Numbered from the stretch's first letter, positions 27,501-39,188 are shown. The stretch is DNA of 64,000 nucleotides from Pocillopora verrucosa (GCF_036669915.1 NC_089318.1:15682628-15746627), one strand, 5' to 3'. A program made the numbers and translations. Notes: generated from the letters alone by a model not told the origin.

Positions 27501-28067
27501 CCCGCTCCAAAGTATGTAACAACATTGAAAACGGGGTGGCCGAAAAGTAGCGATCTACCCCACAGGCGACCTCCAGCAACGAGACAAGGCTGGTGAACAA
27601 TATTTACAGAAAAGCTGCTCAATGCAGTGCAGCTCTTTAAAAAAAAAACCTGATGTTCTTGATGTGACACTTACCATTAACACCACAATACCGCTGGTGA
27701 CAGCCGTTAACTGATTGCAGTTTGTAAACGTAGAATCCACTACAGTTACGTATTTCCGTCCCGGGGTAAGCCACATGTTCACAACTTGAGCCGTAATGCA
27801 TATACGCTGTTCTCGTCACCTTCTGGTAAGCTGAGGAGGGGTGATCGCCACCACCGATCCAACCCGCCATGTGGCTATTGCAACTTTGTATTGGAATACA
27901 ATGAGTAGCCATCATTATTCCAGCAGCACCCTCGAAGCGGTACCAACCGTCATGATCACTGGCAAGATTATTATCGCATATCATAGAATGTCCAGTACTG
28001 CTCCAATATCTGCCCGGCTTATTGAAAACGTTGTACGATGTACATTCATCTGGGACATCATCAGAAT
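13834..28067 (-). CDS. PKD1-like receptor/channel: D8C, EGF repeats, REJ, GAIN/GPS, PLAT, polycystin (gene-level)
   Basis: This is a large multi-exon gene of the polycystin-1 family. Family members are self-cleaving membrane receptors whose last six transmembrane segments resemble the TRPP channel. Order from the N-terminus: D8C domain; a short EGF and six calcium-binding EGF domains; REJ domain; GAIN region ending in a GPS site; first transmembrane helix; PLAT domain; further helices; polycystin extracellular loop; channel pore and cytoplasmic tail. The first exon (signal peptide) was not identified; the first clear exon begins at 28,067. EGF and D8C exons are clean. From about 23.0 kb down to 14.2 kb the frame is broken at a dozen or so places by one-base slips, many in homopolymers, while conserved residues stay intact. 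I therefore read the gene as real with a poor sequence. REJ proteins of sea urchin sperm act in egg-jelly recognition; a role for this one is unknown. Confidence 0.85.
16335..17648 (-). CDS. PKD1L exon: PLAT domain and following transmembrane segments
   Basis: The exon starts after an AG at 17,649 and reads straight into a PLAT/LH2 domain: [65 protein letters not shown] and [10 protein letters not shown]. Then follow the polycystin-specific [20 protein letters not shown] and [13 protein letters not shown], a second helix with [14 protein letters not shown], and a long charged loop ([16 protein letters not shown]). PLAT domains bind lipids or partners beneath the membrane. Slips are seen at about 16,985, 16,804 and 16,758; the last two lie in T runs on the coding strand. 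The exon ends at a GT donor at 16,334. Confidence 0.85.
18008..20350 (-). CDS. PKD1L exons: GAIN region, GPS cleavage motif and first transmembrane helix
   Basis: Exons: 20156-20350, 19622-19844, 18390-19105 and 18008-18244. The last one carries the GPS signature: [16 protein letters not shown]. The family cleaves itself within H-L-T/S. After a linker comes a hydrophobic helix ([20 protein letters not shown]) ending in basic residues. Frame slips: 19,819-19,823 (A5 where six would restore the frame; without it the exon stops after KNWTL), about 18,950 (run of C on the coding strand) and 18,534-18,536 (AAA run). The junction between the 19,622 and 19,105 exons does not match in phase, so a small exon or another slip near 19,300 is likely. 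Confidence 0.8.
20446..23028 (-). CDS. PKD1L exons: REJ domain
   Basis: Exons: 22329-23028, 21452-22028, 20807-21037 and 20446-20583. Features typical of REJ domains are seen: [15 protein letters not shown], then [11 protein letters not shown], then [11 protein letters not shown] with KFTWSC, and in the next exon [27 protein letters not shown] and [15 protein letters not shown]. In the 700-bp first exon the middle part (about 22,650-22,850) reads in a different frame from both ends, so there are two compensating one-base slips; without correction a stop appears at 22,805. The exon length still fits the flanking phases, which supports sequence error. The other three exons are open and in phase. 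Confidence 0.8.
23204..27014 (-). CDS. PKD1L exons: one short EGF and six calcium-binding EGF domains
   Basis: Exons: 26934-27014 (ends [11 protein letters not shown]), 26356-26478, 25445-25567, 24999-25121, 24325-24447, 23689-23811 and 23204-23332. Five are exactly 123 bp and one is 129 bp, and all are flanked by phase-1 introns. Most start DIDEC or DVDEC and have C-x-C and G[FY]-x-G[DN]G patterns, the hallmarks of calcium-binding EGF domains. One exon, one domain and one phase allow gain or loss of repeats without frame damage. The first five of these seven are also present in copy 1. The last two (23,689 and 23,204) are seen only here because copy 1 is cut by the window edge. Confidence 0.9.
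27675..28067 (-). CDS. PKD1L exon: D8C (uromodulin/GP2-like) domain
   Basis: One 131-codon exon with phase-1 borders. It starts near [13 protein letters not shown] and contains [41 protein letters not shown] and [14 protein letters not shown], then ends [11 protein letters not shown]. The WYRFxGxAG, C-x-GWxxG and final CG-x-NG patterns fit the eight-cysteine D8C domain found in uromodulin, GP2 and OIT3-type extracellular proteins. The last Cys (YCGVNG) opens an EGF fold that is completed by the next exon (26,934-27,014). The call rests on remembered family patterns, not on a search. Confidence 0.75.
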
Positions 28068-28625
28068 CTGAGGAAAAGTAATTTAAAATTACCCAGTTCA
28101 ACTAAAGCTTCTTTTAAAAAAGACAATTTCAGAATATGTCTCCAGAGTAAGAAAAGAAACAGATTCCAAGTTAGATCTGTTCCGAGTTAGCCGTCTTATA
28201 TGGGTATACCTGAATAGCTCATGTTTAGATAGCGCTGGGACTTGTGGATCCATTTTCACTAATGCAAAAAGAGTTCTGCGCATTTATGGATTGAGAGATG
28301 TTGCCAATTTTAAGCCTGGCCTTAGTCAATTTGCAAATAATATTTACGCTAATGCCGTCGTTTCTGTTATTGTTGTTCTTGATATTATTATCATTTTTAT
28401 TATCTCTGGTAGTAGTTGTTTTGATTTTATCGTCATTATCAAAATTGACATTGTCATTGTTACCAACATTAGTATCATTATTACTATCACTATCACTGGT
28501 GCTATTATCATTTTTATTACCATTACTATTATTATTAAAATCCTTCGCTGAGAATTTGGTCTTTGTTTGTCATCATCATTTTATTTTTTCCGAGTTTTCT
28601 CTACCTTCCTCAAACCGATAAGTTT

Positions 28626-30608
28626 TTAACCCTTTGTTGACCAATGTCCGATATATCGTATATCTTACGTGACTGCAGTTTTTATCTCAGCGGCTATCCT
28701 AAATAAATTTTACCAGGCCTCTACGGTTATTTTTTGTTAACAACGCCTGTAGCTTTCATTTGCGAGCATTTTCGTGATTCTTTCATTATTACCAAATATT
28801 ACCAATATTTGCTGGGTTTTGATCTTCAGTGACATTTTTACAACATGTCATGAAGGAGAATAATGTAAGCTACTCAAAATTTGATCGACCATTTCGAGGG
28901 AATCTTTGATATTCCTTGTGACGGAGCCAGATCGGACATCGAAGACTTCGAAGACGATCTTTCTGACGCGGCAGAGTCCTTAGATTCAATTCCAAAGGAA
29001 GAGGATGAAGACGATTTTCCACGGTTTCCTGAATACAACAGTGAAGATGAAGACGATGACTCTGATGAAAACAACGGAGATTCTGCTGAAGAAGGGAGAG
29101 AGCGTGGCCTTCTGGCACGTTTGAGTGGAGTGATGAGAGGAGTTAGTTCGATATTCCTGAATTTCGAGAAGTAATGTCGGCCCTACTAAGGCTACAGCAA
29201 AAGACTTTTCTCCTTGCTAGTGGATGACAGGATGCTTGTATTGTGGTGAAGCAAGTGCACGCCAAAAGGCATACGCTTAAGTTCGCACATACTTTAAGTT
29301 CCCGGATACATTTGCGAACTACCGCTGTCCTAATGCATTACAATGCTAAACAAAATCATTCGTGAAACAAACAAGATAATGTGCGAAACAAAAGCTGGAA
29401 GAGTCTGGGAAAGGCTCATCACTTTGAAGACGGGTTGATTTGACAGGAGTAAAAGCATTCTTAGGGCCTCTTATTGCAATGAATTTCCACTCTCTACCTT
29501 CATTGAAAGATTTGAGGAGTGAAGATTGGATTCTTGGCATGCCTGCATTCAAAAGGTAATGACTCGAACAAGATTTCTTGATTTGCTATACAACATGCAT
29601 GTAGATGGCAACTAAAAATGTCAGCTGCTGGGTCAATGTAATAGAAACCTCACCGGCAGCAAGCTGTTGATAAGGCTATGATGAAGTAGAAAGGGATAAC
29701 TTCTTTGAAGCAATACTGTCATTGAAGCTTATGAAAAGAGGCATCAAGTTATGGTGTCGAGTAGACAGCATAAATCGATATTTGTGTGACTTTGATGTTT
29801 ATACAGGTAAACAGCCTGGTAGAGTTCAGCATGGCTTGGGCTACACTGTTGAGTGGAATCTTTGGAACACATGACGAGTAAATGGTATTGTCTTTTTTTA
29901 CAATTTCTTTACTTCTTGAAAACTTATGGGAAACCTGTACAGTTAAAAAGCACTCTGTTGTGGAGCCGTCTGACAGAACAGAAAGGATTTCCCTGTGTAC
30001 GATTCCACAAGATCACAATAAAGACTTTGCCTCGGGTTAGTGTGTTGTGAAGAATGAAAGGCTCCATTCTACATACTCCTCCTGCTTATCTCTCAGAAGT
30101 ACAAAGGAAGGCTAAGGATGGAAACTTGCAGGCAGTGACATACCCACCCATAGTATTGATGTACAACAAGTATATTGGTCGGGTCAGCAAAAATGATCAG
30201 ATGAAGTCGTATTAACAACTCTCTATCTCTAGAAGATGTGGTGGACGAGGCTGTCATTTGACCTCACAGACAGGGCTATCTAAAATAGCCTTATTCTCCA
30301 TAATGAATTGCCAAACCATGGGAAGAAAGAACTAAATAGCTTTCGATTTATTCGGTGAAAGATCTGATTGGCAGTTTTTCAGCTCGTCAGAAGAGGGGTA
30401 GAGCATCTCTTGAATAGCCTCAGGCCAGATTTGTGGAAAGATATCTTCCTTCTTATCTTCCTTGCAACGAAAGTGGGAAGAGATTTGAAAGGAGGTGCAT
30501 AGTATGCACAACCAACATAACAAAGAGGAAAACTAATTTTTATTGTCCTGATTGTGATGTGGGATTATTTGCTGCCCCATGCTGTCTAATTTATCACCAG
30601 CAAAATTA
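28626..30608 (+). mobile_element. Decayed piggyBac-type transposase, copy 2
   Basis: This is the duplicate of the 4,747 element with the same acidic N-terminal ORF (28,881-29,174) and the same TTAA plus CCCTTTGTTGACC left end at 28,626. Middle parts are more broken than in copy 1: around 29,680-29,850 the frame is interrupted where copy 1 still reads SLKQYM. The Cys-rich C-terminal tail ends at 30,608. The shared site and shared damage show that insertion and most decay came before the two copies separated. Confidence 0.8.
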
Positions 30609-30609
30609 A

Positions 30610-32974
30610 CAAAAGGACAGGGATACTTCCAATCAGTGAGATTTTGTGCATCTGATCATTTTAATGTTAATTGAAAGTATAGATTAAAAAAAACATGACA
30701 GAAAAAAATTTCAGCTCTTGTATTGCTTTACCTCTTTTTTCAGATTTTTTTAGACGATGACCCTGTTCGGAAAAAGTGCAAGTTTTATTTCTCTATATAT
30801 GTATATACTTAGTGTATTTGGTATCAAATGAATAGTCAGGAGCTGTAGAAAAGAATTGGCCATAAAATCAATTTTTCAAGCTTATCACTTTTCATTTATT
30901 TTTATGGCAAAATAGGAGAATTAGTCAAGGTTTTGTTTCTGGTTAAATATTAACCAGTCTTATGACATCATAGTGACGTTCTTTGAAATCACATGTTTGT
31001 TTTTAAGAATAAAAATTTAATTACAAGTAAACCGGTACAAGAATTATCAAAACATGTTAAATAATTTTGGAGATATGACGATCAAAAGAGAACTCACTGA
31101 AAATTTGGAAACTTTTTGAAAATAAATTTGGTCCGCAAAGGAGGTGCGAATATTAGTGCCGAACCTTTCGTCGTTTTAATAATGATCATGGAAAATTGAA
31201 GTAATCCTATGCAAATTAAGACAAGGTGTGTATGAAAACTAAACAAACACTAAGTGGAAGTGAAGCCCCAGATACCAATACAAACAGCCAAGGTTAACAT
31301 AGTACTTTCTGTAAAGATTATTCTAGGGATTTAATATGTTTCAACATTAATAACAAAAATATGGAGGAAAAAAGAGATAAGTATGTTTCATGGATATAGC
31401 GCATTTACAAGAAATCGTAGACAAACCTGCGTTATTGATGGCAGCATTCATGATCACTATCATTGATCTGAGGGAAATGAAAAGAGCCACTTCCTAAAAA
31501 TGAAATACCGAAGGTCATTGTGGTTATTTACCTGACGCACAACTTAATCTGACGAGTAGCTGAATATGAAATAAAAGTTTGAAAAGTCCAACGAAAGCTT
31601 ATTTCATATTTTTCTTTATTTAATCCGGCGAAACTTCAATTCGCGCACTTTGAAAACAGAAAACTCACCTTCGCTCCATAAAGAAATGTTAAAGTTTGCA
31701 TACTTGCTTGATTTTGGAAGTTTCAAACACAATTTTATCTGTCTATCGCCAACTTAAAAGCATTGACTCTGCCTTTAACAGTTTCTTCACCGAAACTTCT
31801 TCGAAATGGTAAGGTAGATGATAAATTTTTAACCAGCGCTCTTGTGTAAAGCAGTTGAGGTATTTTCTAGATCACTCCCTAAATGGAATGTTTTAAAATC
31901 ATCAATTAAATAAAGTATGAAACAATACATTGGTATGGTTACTCCATGTAGGGGGGGATTAACAAATAAGATTCATTGGTTAAAACACAGTTGGCTGGCT
32001 TTCATCTTTTAATAAACAGCGTAACAACTCCCCGGGCATGTATAAAGTTTTGTAAAATTTGGCATGCTTATTTCTATTTCAGGAGCAAATCTCGATCTAG
32101 ACCCCTTCCGTTTACGATATCACACAAGGACTTTGATTTGTAGTAATTAACTTAACCATTAACTGACCGAAAACAAGCGAAGACAGTGCACAGTCATTTA
32201 ATAGCCGAAATTCGCTATAAGACCGTGATAGAACTCCTAATCATATTCAAAGAAAGCATTTTTCGCTAAGTTTACCGCAACAGTTTACGTTGTACAATGT
32301 TGTGACGATGACGTTTATTGTTGCTTACTGCGAAGTCATATTTGGTGGCAAAAACCTCACTTGCCGCTGTCATACATAACGTACTTTTCTGCGATATGAT
32401 ATGAATGGAACGACATAACCAGGGCATTTTTCTGCTAAATCTTCCTCAGGAGTCTTAAATCTCATCGCTTTGTGAATCAATATATTTCGAGTAAATGCCA
32501 GGGCAAAAATCTTGATTCCTTCAACATTTGTTTTCCCAATGAAAATTAAAGGCCAGAAGACTGCTGAGGTAATAGATGCAGTTAGTGGTTAACTTAGCTT
32601 GGCTCTGATTTGGAAAATTAGAAGTCCAAAACGGTTACCTGGTCTAAAACGGGCGTGAATATATCTACAGTTCTTTAAATTCATTCATTTACCGCAGGGA
32701 TTATAAGGTAAGAAGGACCTGTTATTTACCAGAAGATGAACAAAATTCATACGCAGTTGAGAAAAAATGATGCAGTTGAGATGAGATTTGTTTAAAAAAC
32801 TGAAAATGATCATCCCTCGAGCTCCTTCTTTATTTAAAGTTGTTTCTCTCAGTATTCACGGTAGCGATATCTATACAAAAAGAATGCGTCTCTATTTACA
32901 TCACCAAAAGTTAGACCAGATGTCAATGATTATTGCAGGTCTAACATATATGAGCTATCTGTATATGTGGAGAG
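30610..32974. other. Non-coding interval between piggyBac relic and gene A2 (copy 2)
   Basis: This is the copy-2 equivalent of 6,740-9,129. No coding exon is supported. It must hold the 5' region of PKD1L and the 3' flank of gene A2. It lacks the 27-bp block seen in copy 1 at 8,486-8,512. Confidence 0.5.
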
Positions 32975-35900
32975 CTACCTGCAAGAAACACAGCTCATGA
33001 CACTAAAAATAAGCACGGCAAAAGCCAGTTTCTGGTTTATACTTTGACAACTGCCGACGTCTCTAAATAAAGGTCGAGTTCTGTTGTCACAGAATGGATT
33101 TATATTACCCTTGAGAGTTCGCAGGGTTTGAACATCAAAGGAGCAATGTGTTTGCCTTGCCTCATCGATGCAAGATTTTCCATTCTCGAATTCTTCACAC
33201 AGGGGCGAGGGAACGGGAATAAACTTGGAACGGAACGTTCTACCACAATCAGCGACAACAGCTGAATAATCATTGTCACAAGTTGCTACTTTTCGTAGAA
33301 GAGGTGGAAGATCATCCCAAGCAATTTGATACACAGACGAGTCACAAAGTAGTTGTGTTCCTTGTAAGCTTTGGAGAACTACAATGCTAAGCGATTCCAA
33401 TAGAATGGAATTCGGAGATGGTCCGATGCAAGGTTCAAAATTCTCTTTTAAACAGCGCAAGAATGACTCAGATTGACGTCTGAAATGATAAACATTATGT
33501 AATGACAATAGAGTCAAGTACACCTTGCTAGGTACACCACTTCACACAGATACTTGAAAACGTCCGTATATATTTTTTAGAGATACTGCCAACCATCAGT
33601 GAATGTTTCAGCACGAGTCGAGTAAAGGTAATTTATTTCTTTAAAGCTAATAAGGCGAAGGAATTGTAAATAATTTGGGTTCGATTATCCAAAATCAAGG
33701 CCACCAAAAAATCGCAAAACATTTCAAGTTGTGATTTATAGAAATATTTTGTACGCTCAAAGTTTTATGGCTGGGATTTTGATTCCCAGAAAAATGCAAA
33801 GGAACTTACTTCATTTTAATTCCTTGTAGATAGAAAAACATTTGAACTACCAAACTGGGACTCGCGATTACATGATCTAAAATCAAAATTATGTAGTTAT
33901 TTCTTTTTAATGCTTACCCACAATTGGTATCTCCTTCTGCGGAATAGATGGCTGCGAGGAAATGGTCTTCACATTCAATTCCCTTTCTGTAAAAGAAATC
34001 GTTTCCGCACACAAATGTAAACCGTCCAGATATAAGAGCTGCAAGAAAGCAAAACATGCATTAATCAAGACATCAATGCCAAGTATTATGTTAAATTACA
34101 TGATGACCATGATAAATATTTTTATTTTTGATATTTTTTTGACAACTTTTATGATGAAAAATGATAGTAATGATAATGATGATGGCAATAGTAGTGACGC
34201 TGATGAATGCCAACAAGCTGATAATAGAATAGTGGTGTTCGGAATGCAGGACCCTTGCGGAGGAAAAAATTTGCATTTTAAAGTTTCCCATTGAGCCAAT
34301 CCAACTCACCTGAGGCAGATGGAAGGGCAAGTGGATCGATGCCATCCACGCAAAATGGGTTGTAAAGGTCGTCTTCCATGAGATCTCCAATGGCACAGCC
34401 ATTTTGTACAGCCATCGAGATACATTGCTTAGACCTAGCGTAATCTCTGTAGAAATTGAACTAAATACTATCAAAACGAAAGTTACTGTCATCAAACGTT
34501 AATGAAAGTCATTAAAGTGAAACGTTGTCAGAAGAATAATCTGTGTGGACTTTATCCTTCTCCCAAATAATTCAACTCCGTCATCGCTTCTCCTCCCCAC
34601 CCCCACACCCCCCTCTTTCAGCAAGACTGGTTGACGTAACATTAGATCATTCAAAAAAACGATTCATTGTTCATTAGTAAGTTATACAGAACGAGAAATT
34701 TTACTTACACACAAAGTTGCCTGTCTTCATTGTTTAAGATCAATCGGAGACGAAACTGATCCCAGCATCCCACCGAAGTCTCAAACATACTCTTGTTACA
34801 GTTCAATGCCTCCAACAGGAAAGGGCTTATAGATAGCTCATTCCCTCTGAGATCTCCACAGTGATATAAAAGTGTTCGTACAAGTCGTTGAACTTCGTCT
34901 TTGAATGGAGAGAGCGCTGTATTTGTTAAACAACTATCCGTAGTCGCCGACAAACAAAGCTTTAGGTGATTATACTCCTGCCTGTATACAGAAAGGAGAA
35001 ATCAAGTTTGAGAGGAGAATATTCTAAAAAGCTTCTCTAAACGGTCCTGAACTTTTCTATATATGACACAAACTGCATTTTACAATTACTGTAAAAGCTA
35101 TCAAAATATTCCCCCTAAGTGGGAGCCACCTTTATAAAACTAATTTCTAAGAAATGGTTATTGAAGTGACCATCCTAGTTTGCCCCAGGTAGCAAAACTG
35201 ATTGAAGGCGGTGTTTTCTTTAAATTATTATTATTAATAATATTATGATTATAATAATAATAATAATAATTATTATTATTATTATTATAATTATAATTAT
35301 TATTATTATCATTATTATTATTATTATCATCATTATTATTATTATTATCATTATTATTATCATTATTGAGATAGAACAGCGGAAACAGAACAAATTAATA
35401 CAACATATCATTTTTGCCCTTTTTTTTTATTAAGGTATGTGGGTTACCGGCAAGTTGGGCTATTTTTCTTCGCCAGGTTTGTAATCATCTTGCGTTGACA
35501 TGAATATGCCGACGTAGCGAACGTCTGGGTGGTGCAACTTCCAATATAGATTGATGGTTCTGCAAATGGTAAAAAAATAATGTTTAATAAAGCAATACCA
35601 CATAGTTGATGCGAATATTACACAAAAATAGAAAGGATATGGACCACAAAATGAGCAAAATTTCCAGATTAGCTAAAGATAAAGTTTTAAATTAACTCAA
35701 GTCATCGATAATGCTTATACCGTGTTGATCAGCTTTTTGGCCAGTGGATTCCTGGCCAAAACTGAAAGTGATGATGATGAGTCGCTACCCACGTAGTCAC
35801 TGTGATGACTGTTAAAGCATAGTGTTCAAGTGGAGCAAATCATGCCTATCTTACCAGAACTGTTCAACGGTGGATCTGTGTTGTATGTGCAGAAAGGGTT

Positions 35901-38133
35901 AAACAAGTCCCTATTAACGTACTGTCCGATTGCACAACCAGTCTTTGCCTCTCTTGTCACGCATTCCTTTGCAACAGCGTAGTCGCTGTGAAGATACAAA
36001 TGGAAGCAAATGGCAACTCATTTTATCGGGTGGTAAGCCTTCGATGGAGGTGAAAGGCTTTATTCCCCATCTACACGTTTATTTTATTTTATTGTTTTTT
36101 TTGTATAATATTTGACTGCGGCAAGATTTTCCAAGACGGACACAATCCAATGTTTAAGATAATAAAAAGATCGGATTCCGAGATGAATTACTGAGTAATA
36201 GAAAAACAAAAACATTCTGAACTAGCACAAAACAGTTTTTCTCAACTGACCGTGTTAAGAGGAAGTACATACATGTTGTAATATATAATTTAAAATCTCA
36301 AGCCTGAGATAGCTGACCATCACCGATAAATCTCTGTTTTGAAAGAACTCCGCAATTCAAGTTCAAGATCAGCTGGTAAAAGTGAGTTTTATACCTGCAG
36401 AGCTTCGGATCTGTCTTGTCTCTGTTCAACCTCTCCCGAAAATCATTCCAACACTCCACAGTTTGCGCGAAAACTGAACCCTTGCACTTGATCTGATTAA
36501 GCAGGAACTGATCTATTAACGCCGGATCCACTTTAAGATCCCCACAATGGTATAACAGTAATTTTATCAAAGATGTGACGGCGGGAACAGAACCAGCAAA
36601 AAGACCAGTCAAGCAAGACTTCAAATGATCAACCAGACATGAGGTCTGATCTTGATATTCAACACTAAAGAGATTGAAGGAAACAAAATAAGTCGGAAAG
36701 TCTAAATGGTATCGAAAAATAAGGTTAACGTAAGATTCCAGACTAAGACCGCTACACTTAATGAGTAAGAATGCACTCTGGAACTGGCCCAATGGTGTTT
36801 TTGTTTATTTCAAAATGCAATAGCCTTTCATATTGGCATGATAATGATTGTTTTGTTTTTTTTGTCTTTTTGTTTTTGCATTGTATTTTCTTCTCCAGAA
36901 TAATGGAATTTAACCGTCAGGTCGCTTCTTTAAAGCTTAATACGAATTAGTGTCTTATTATCGGAGAGACTCGGAGCTTAGCAGCGTGATATTACTTGTC
37001 ATAAAAAAAAAATAAATAAAAAAATAAAAAACTTACGCTGACTTTGAACAAAAAATGAATTACCAAGAAAAGGAGCTTTAATTCTGCAAAAGACTGCAGA
37101 AACTTTGAAATAATCATCCACTAGGAAATAATAAGAGCCGTTCACGATGTCCTGATAGAAAATCAGCCAGTGCAGTACGAACGTTTCTCGTGAGGTTGAA
37201 AATCGACTAGTACCTGCAGTTGGCATTTGGTTTGTGTTTTAAATCAGACACCATTTTCCTCTGACAACTGAATCCTCCTGTTATGAAATGGGTCATGTTG
37301 CAGTCACCAATCTTTGGATCAGCCACGCAGCCATGAAGAGCTGTCGAGGGAAGGATACAAGAAAAACACGGATTAGTTTACTTTATACGATGTAGGAGTC
37401 TCCAATGAGGAGGGAGGTTTATATCTAATTTCATCTAAAACATTAGGCAATTTTTAATTATCCAGAATTAGCTGACTTTTTCCCATGGCGGTAATTTCAA
37501 AAGGAGACAATGTTGTTTTTGATGTTGTTGTTGTTGTTGTTATGAATGCTGTTTTCCTGTCCCAGAATTAACTAACTTATCAAGCACATCAGGGAAAACT
37601 GAGTCGTGATAAGCTACAGCCAATGCGATTTATACAATCGATTCTGCAAAGTAAATATGTTGCATGACTATAATAATTTCTTATTTAGATAAAAGGAAGA
37701 CAAAATAAAAAGATTTTAGTTCTCGCTTTAAATAAGAGCTCGTTTGAGTGTGAAATCTAGTCCAGTGAACAGGTCATTCATTTTCACGCTAGCAGAACTG
37801 CAAGATCATTAAATAGAAAGTTCGTTATATTTGCTAGGTCGATTTGTTGTTGGCAATGCTGAGTACGTTAGAAACACGCGACTTCAATGAGTAAAAACTT
37901 GCACGATGCTTGTCATGATATTTCTCTTCTTCTCTAATTAGTCTCTCTAAGAAGAAAGAGGCTCGGCCTCATACTTCATTGACATTCATTGATTTGGATT
38001 TTTTCGTTGATTTTCTCTTCATATTCAGTGTATGTGGATGGAGTGTCCATAAAGTTTATCTTTGTTTAACAAACTCACTCGCCAAACTTGCGGTAAGAAC
38101 CCAAGTCCTGTGCAGCAACAACATTGCTTTCAT
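32975..38133 (-). CDS. Gene A2: secreted Cys-rich three-unit protein with GPI-type tail (576 aa), unrecognised family
   Basis: Nine exons: 38079-38133 (signal peptide, MKAMLLLHRTWVLTASLA), 37214-37340 (alpha 1), 36395-36664 (beta 1), 35855-35985 (gamma 1), 35448-35559 (alpha 2), 34709-34981 (beta 2), 34310-34446 (gamma 2), 33918-34038 (alpha 3) and 32975-33479 (beta 3 and gamma 3 fused, plus tail). The sum is 1,731 bp with no internal stop, and all junctions are GT/AG with phases 1-2-2 repeated. Alpha 1 and alpha 2 share SCQRKM; beta 1 and beta 2 share LYHCGDL and CWxxFR; all three gammas contain NPFC. The C-terminus is hydrophobic (LAFAVLIFSVMSC), suggesting a GPI anchor at the cell surface. 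The stop directly follows a possible splice donor (TGCAG/GTAG), so a further exon cannot be excluded. Function unknown. It lies upstream of PKD1L on the same strand. Confidence 0.8.
35221..35367. repeat. ATT/ATC trinucleotide microsatellite, copy 2
   Basis: This is the shorter allele or paralogue of the tract at 11,366, in the same intron of gene A2. The length difference is the expected behaviour of a microsatellite. Confidence 0.95.
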
Positions 38134-39188
38134 CGTAAATCACGTCGTAAAACGACCACCTCTCTTTTTTCGGATATGATCATAGCCTTGCGAAGGAACT
38201 TATCACTGGAAAACTGATCGTAGCTACATTAAGAGATGCCATCGCCGCCATGATGAGTGCTCATTCGATTGTAAAGCGAAAAACTGCTTAAAATGCAAAA
38301 CAGGGACATGATCATTGTGGAGTGTGGAGTCGTGCTGCATCACTTATGCTGGACTTGTAAGCATCTCGTTTTACATATTTGAATTGCAGGAAAAACAATC
38401 AATATCGATAATCCTGATGAACATTGATAAAAGCAAATAGTTTTAGAACAGAGGGGGAATGAGCACTCGTAAGAGTTCACTTTCGTCCCTTTATATTCAA
38501 GGCTTGAGAGCCCCTTTGGCTATTTTTTTTAGGCAAGAACAGCTGTGTTTTCAAGTAATTAAACGCAATTTATATGGTCGACCCCAAACTTGACACATCT
38601 TCATGCTCTGTGGCGCAGAAAGAGCGAGTACAGGCTCAAGTCGGCTAATTTTCATGTACATGTGCTTTTTGTTCGATTGTTAAAAGGAAAGGTCGGTTAA
38701 TACATCATCGTGCTTCCCATGAGCTGAGGAGTTTGTTATGTCCTGAAGCTACTAGACCACATGCTGACTTAATAACACTCCGCTAAAAAATGGATTCACT
38801 CAACCAAAGAACAATGATGCAAGGCTAACATTACATAATGGGTCACTTTGCGACTTAGTCGTGAAAATGCAAAGAATTGAAATTGTCGTCAAATAATTCC
38901 CACTCAATAGTCCAAATTTTATGATTTATTTTCATCCCTCATCCAAGATCGTCTTCGTCAAAAAAGTTTGTTTATACGATGACTTCGATCTAATTGGTTT
39001 ACCCTCGATTATGATGAAAAATTTCCATTTTTTAAATTACCGCAAGGATACAATATTTGCATAATTCGTACCAAAACTTGAAGATTGAGTGCTGTCAGTT
39101 CTATTTCACAGTTGGTGATTACTCTGTCTTAGTAAACCTCTACTTCTCGATAGTTTGCGTCCCTTGAAGTCGTATATCGAATGATATC
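38134..39188. promoter_or_regulatory. Divergent intergenic region between genes A2 and B
   Basis: The start codons of A2 (38,133, minus) and B (39,189, plus) face away from each other across 1,055 bp. A shared or bidirectional promoter is likely from this geometry. I did not find a convincing TATA box or other named element. Confidence 0.5.

Larger units (their letters stand above)
23885..36660. repeat. Copy 2 of the ~12.8-kb duplicated segment
   Basis: This is the partner of 1-12,844. Unlike copy 1, it runs without a break into both flanks. On the left it continues into the remaining exons of PKD1L; on the right it continues into exons 2 and 1 of gene A2 (37,214-38,133). The bases after the gap (12,945 onward) do not resemble the bases that follow copy 2 (36,660 onward), so homology ends at or inside the gap. 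Confidence 0.95.
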
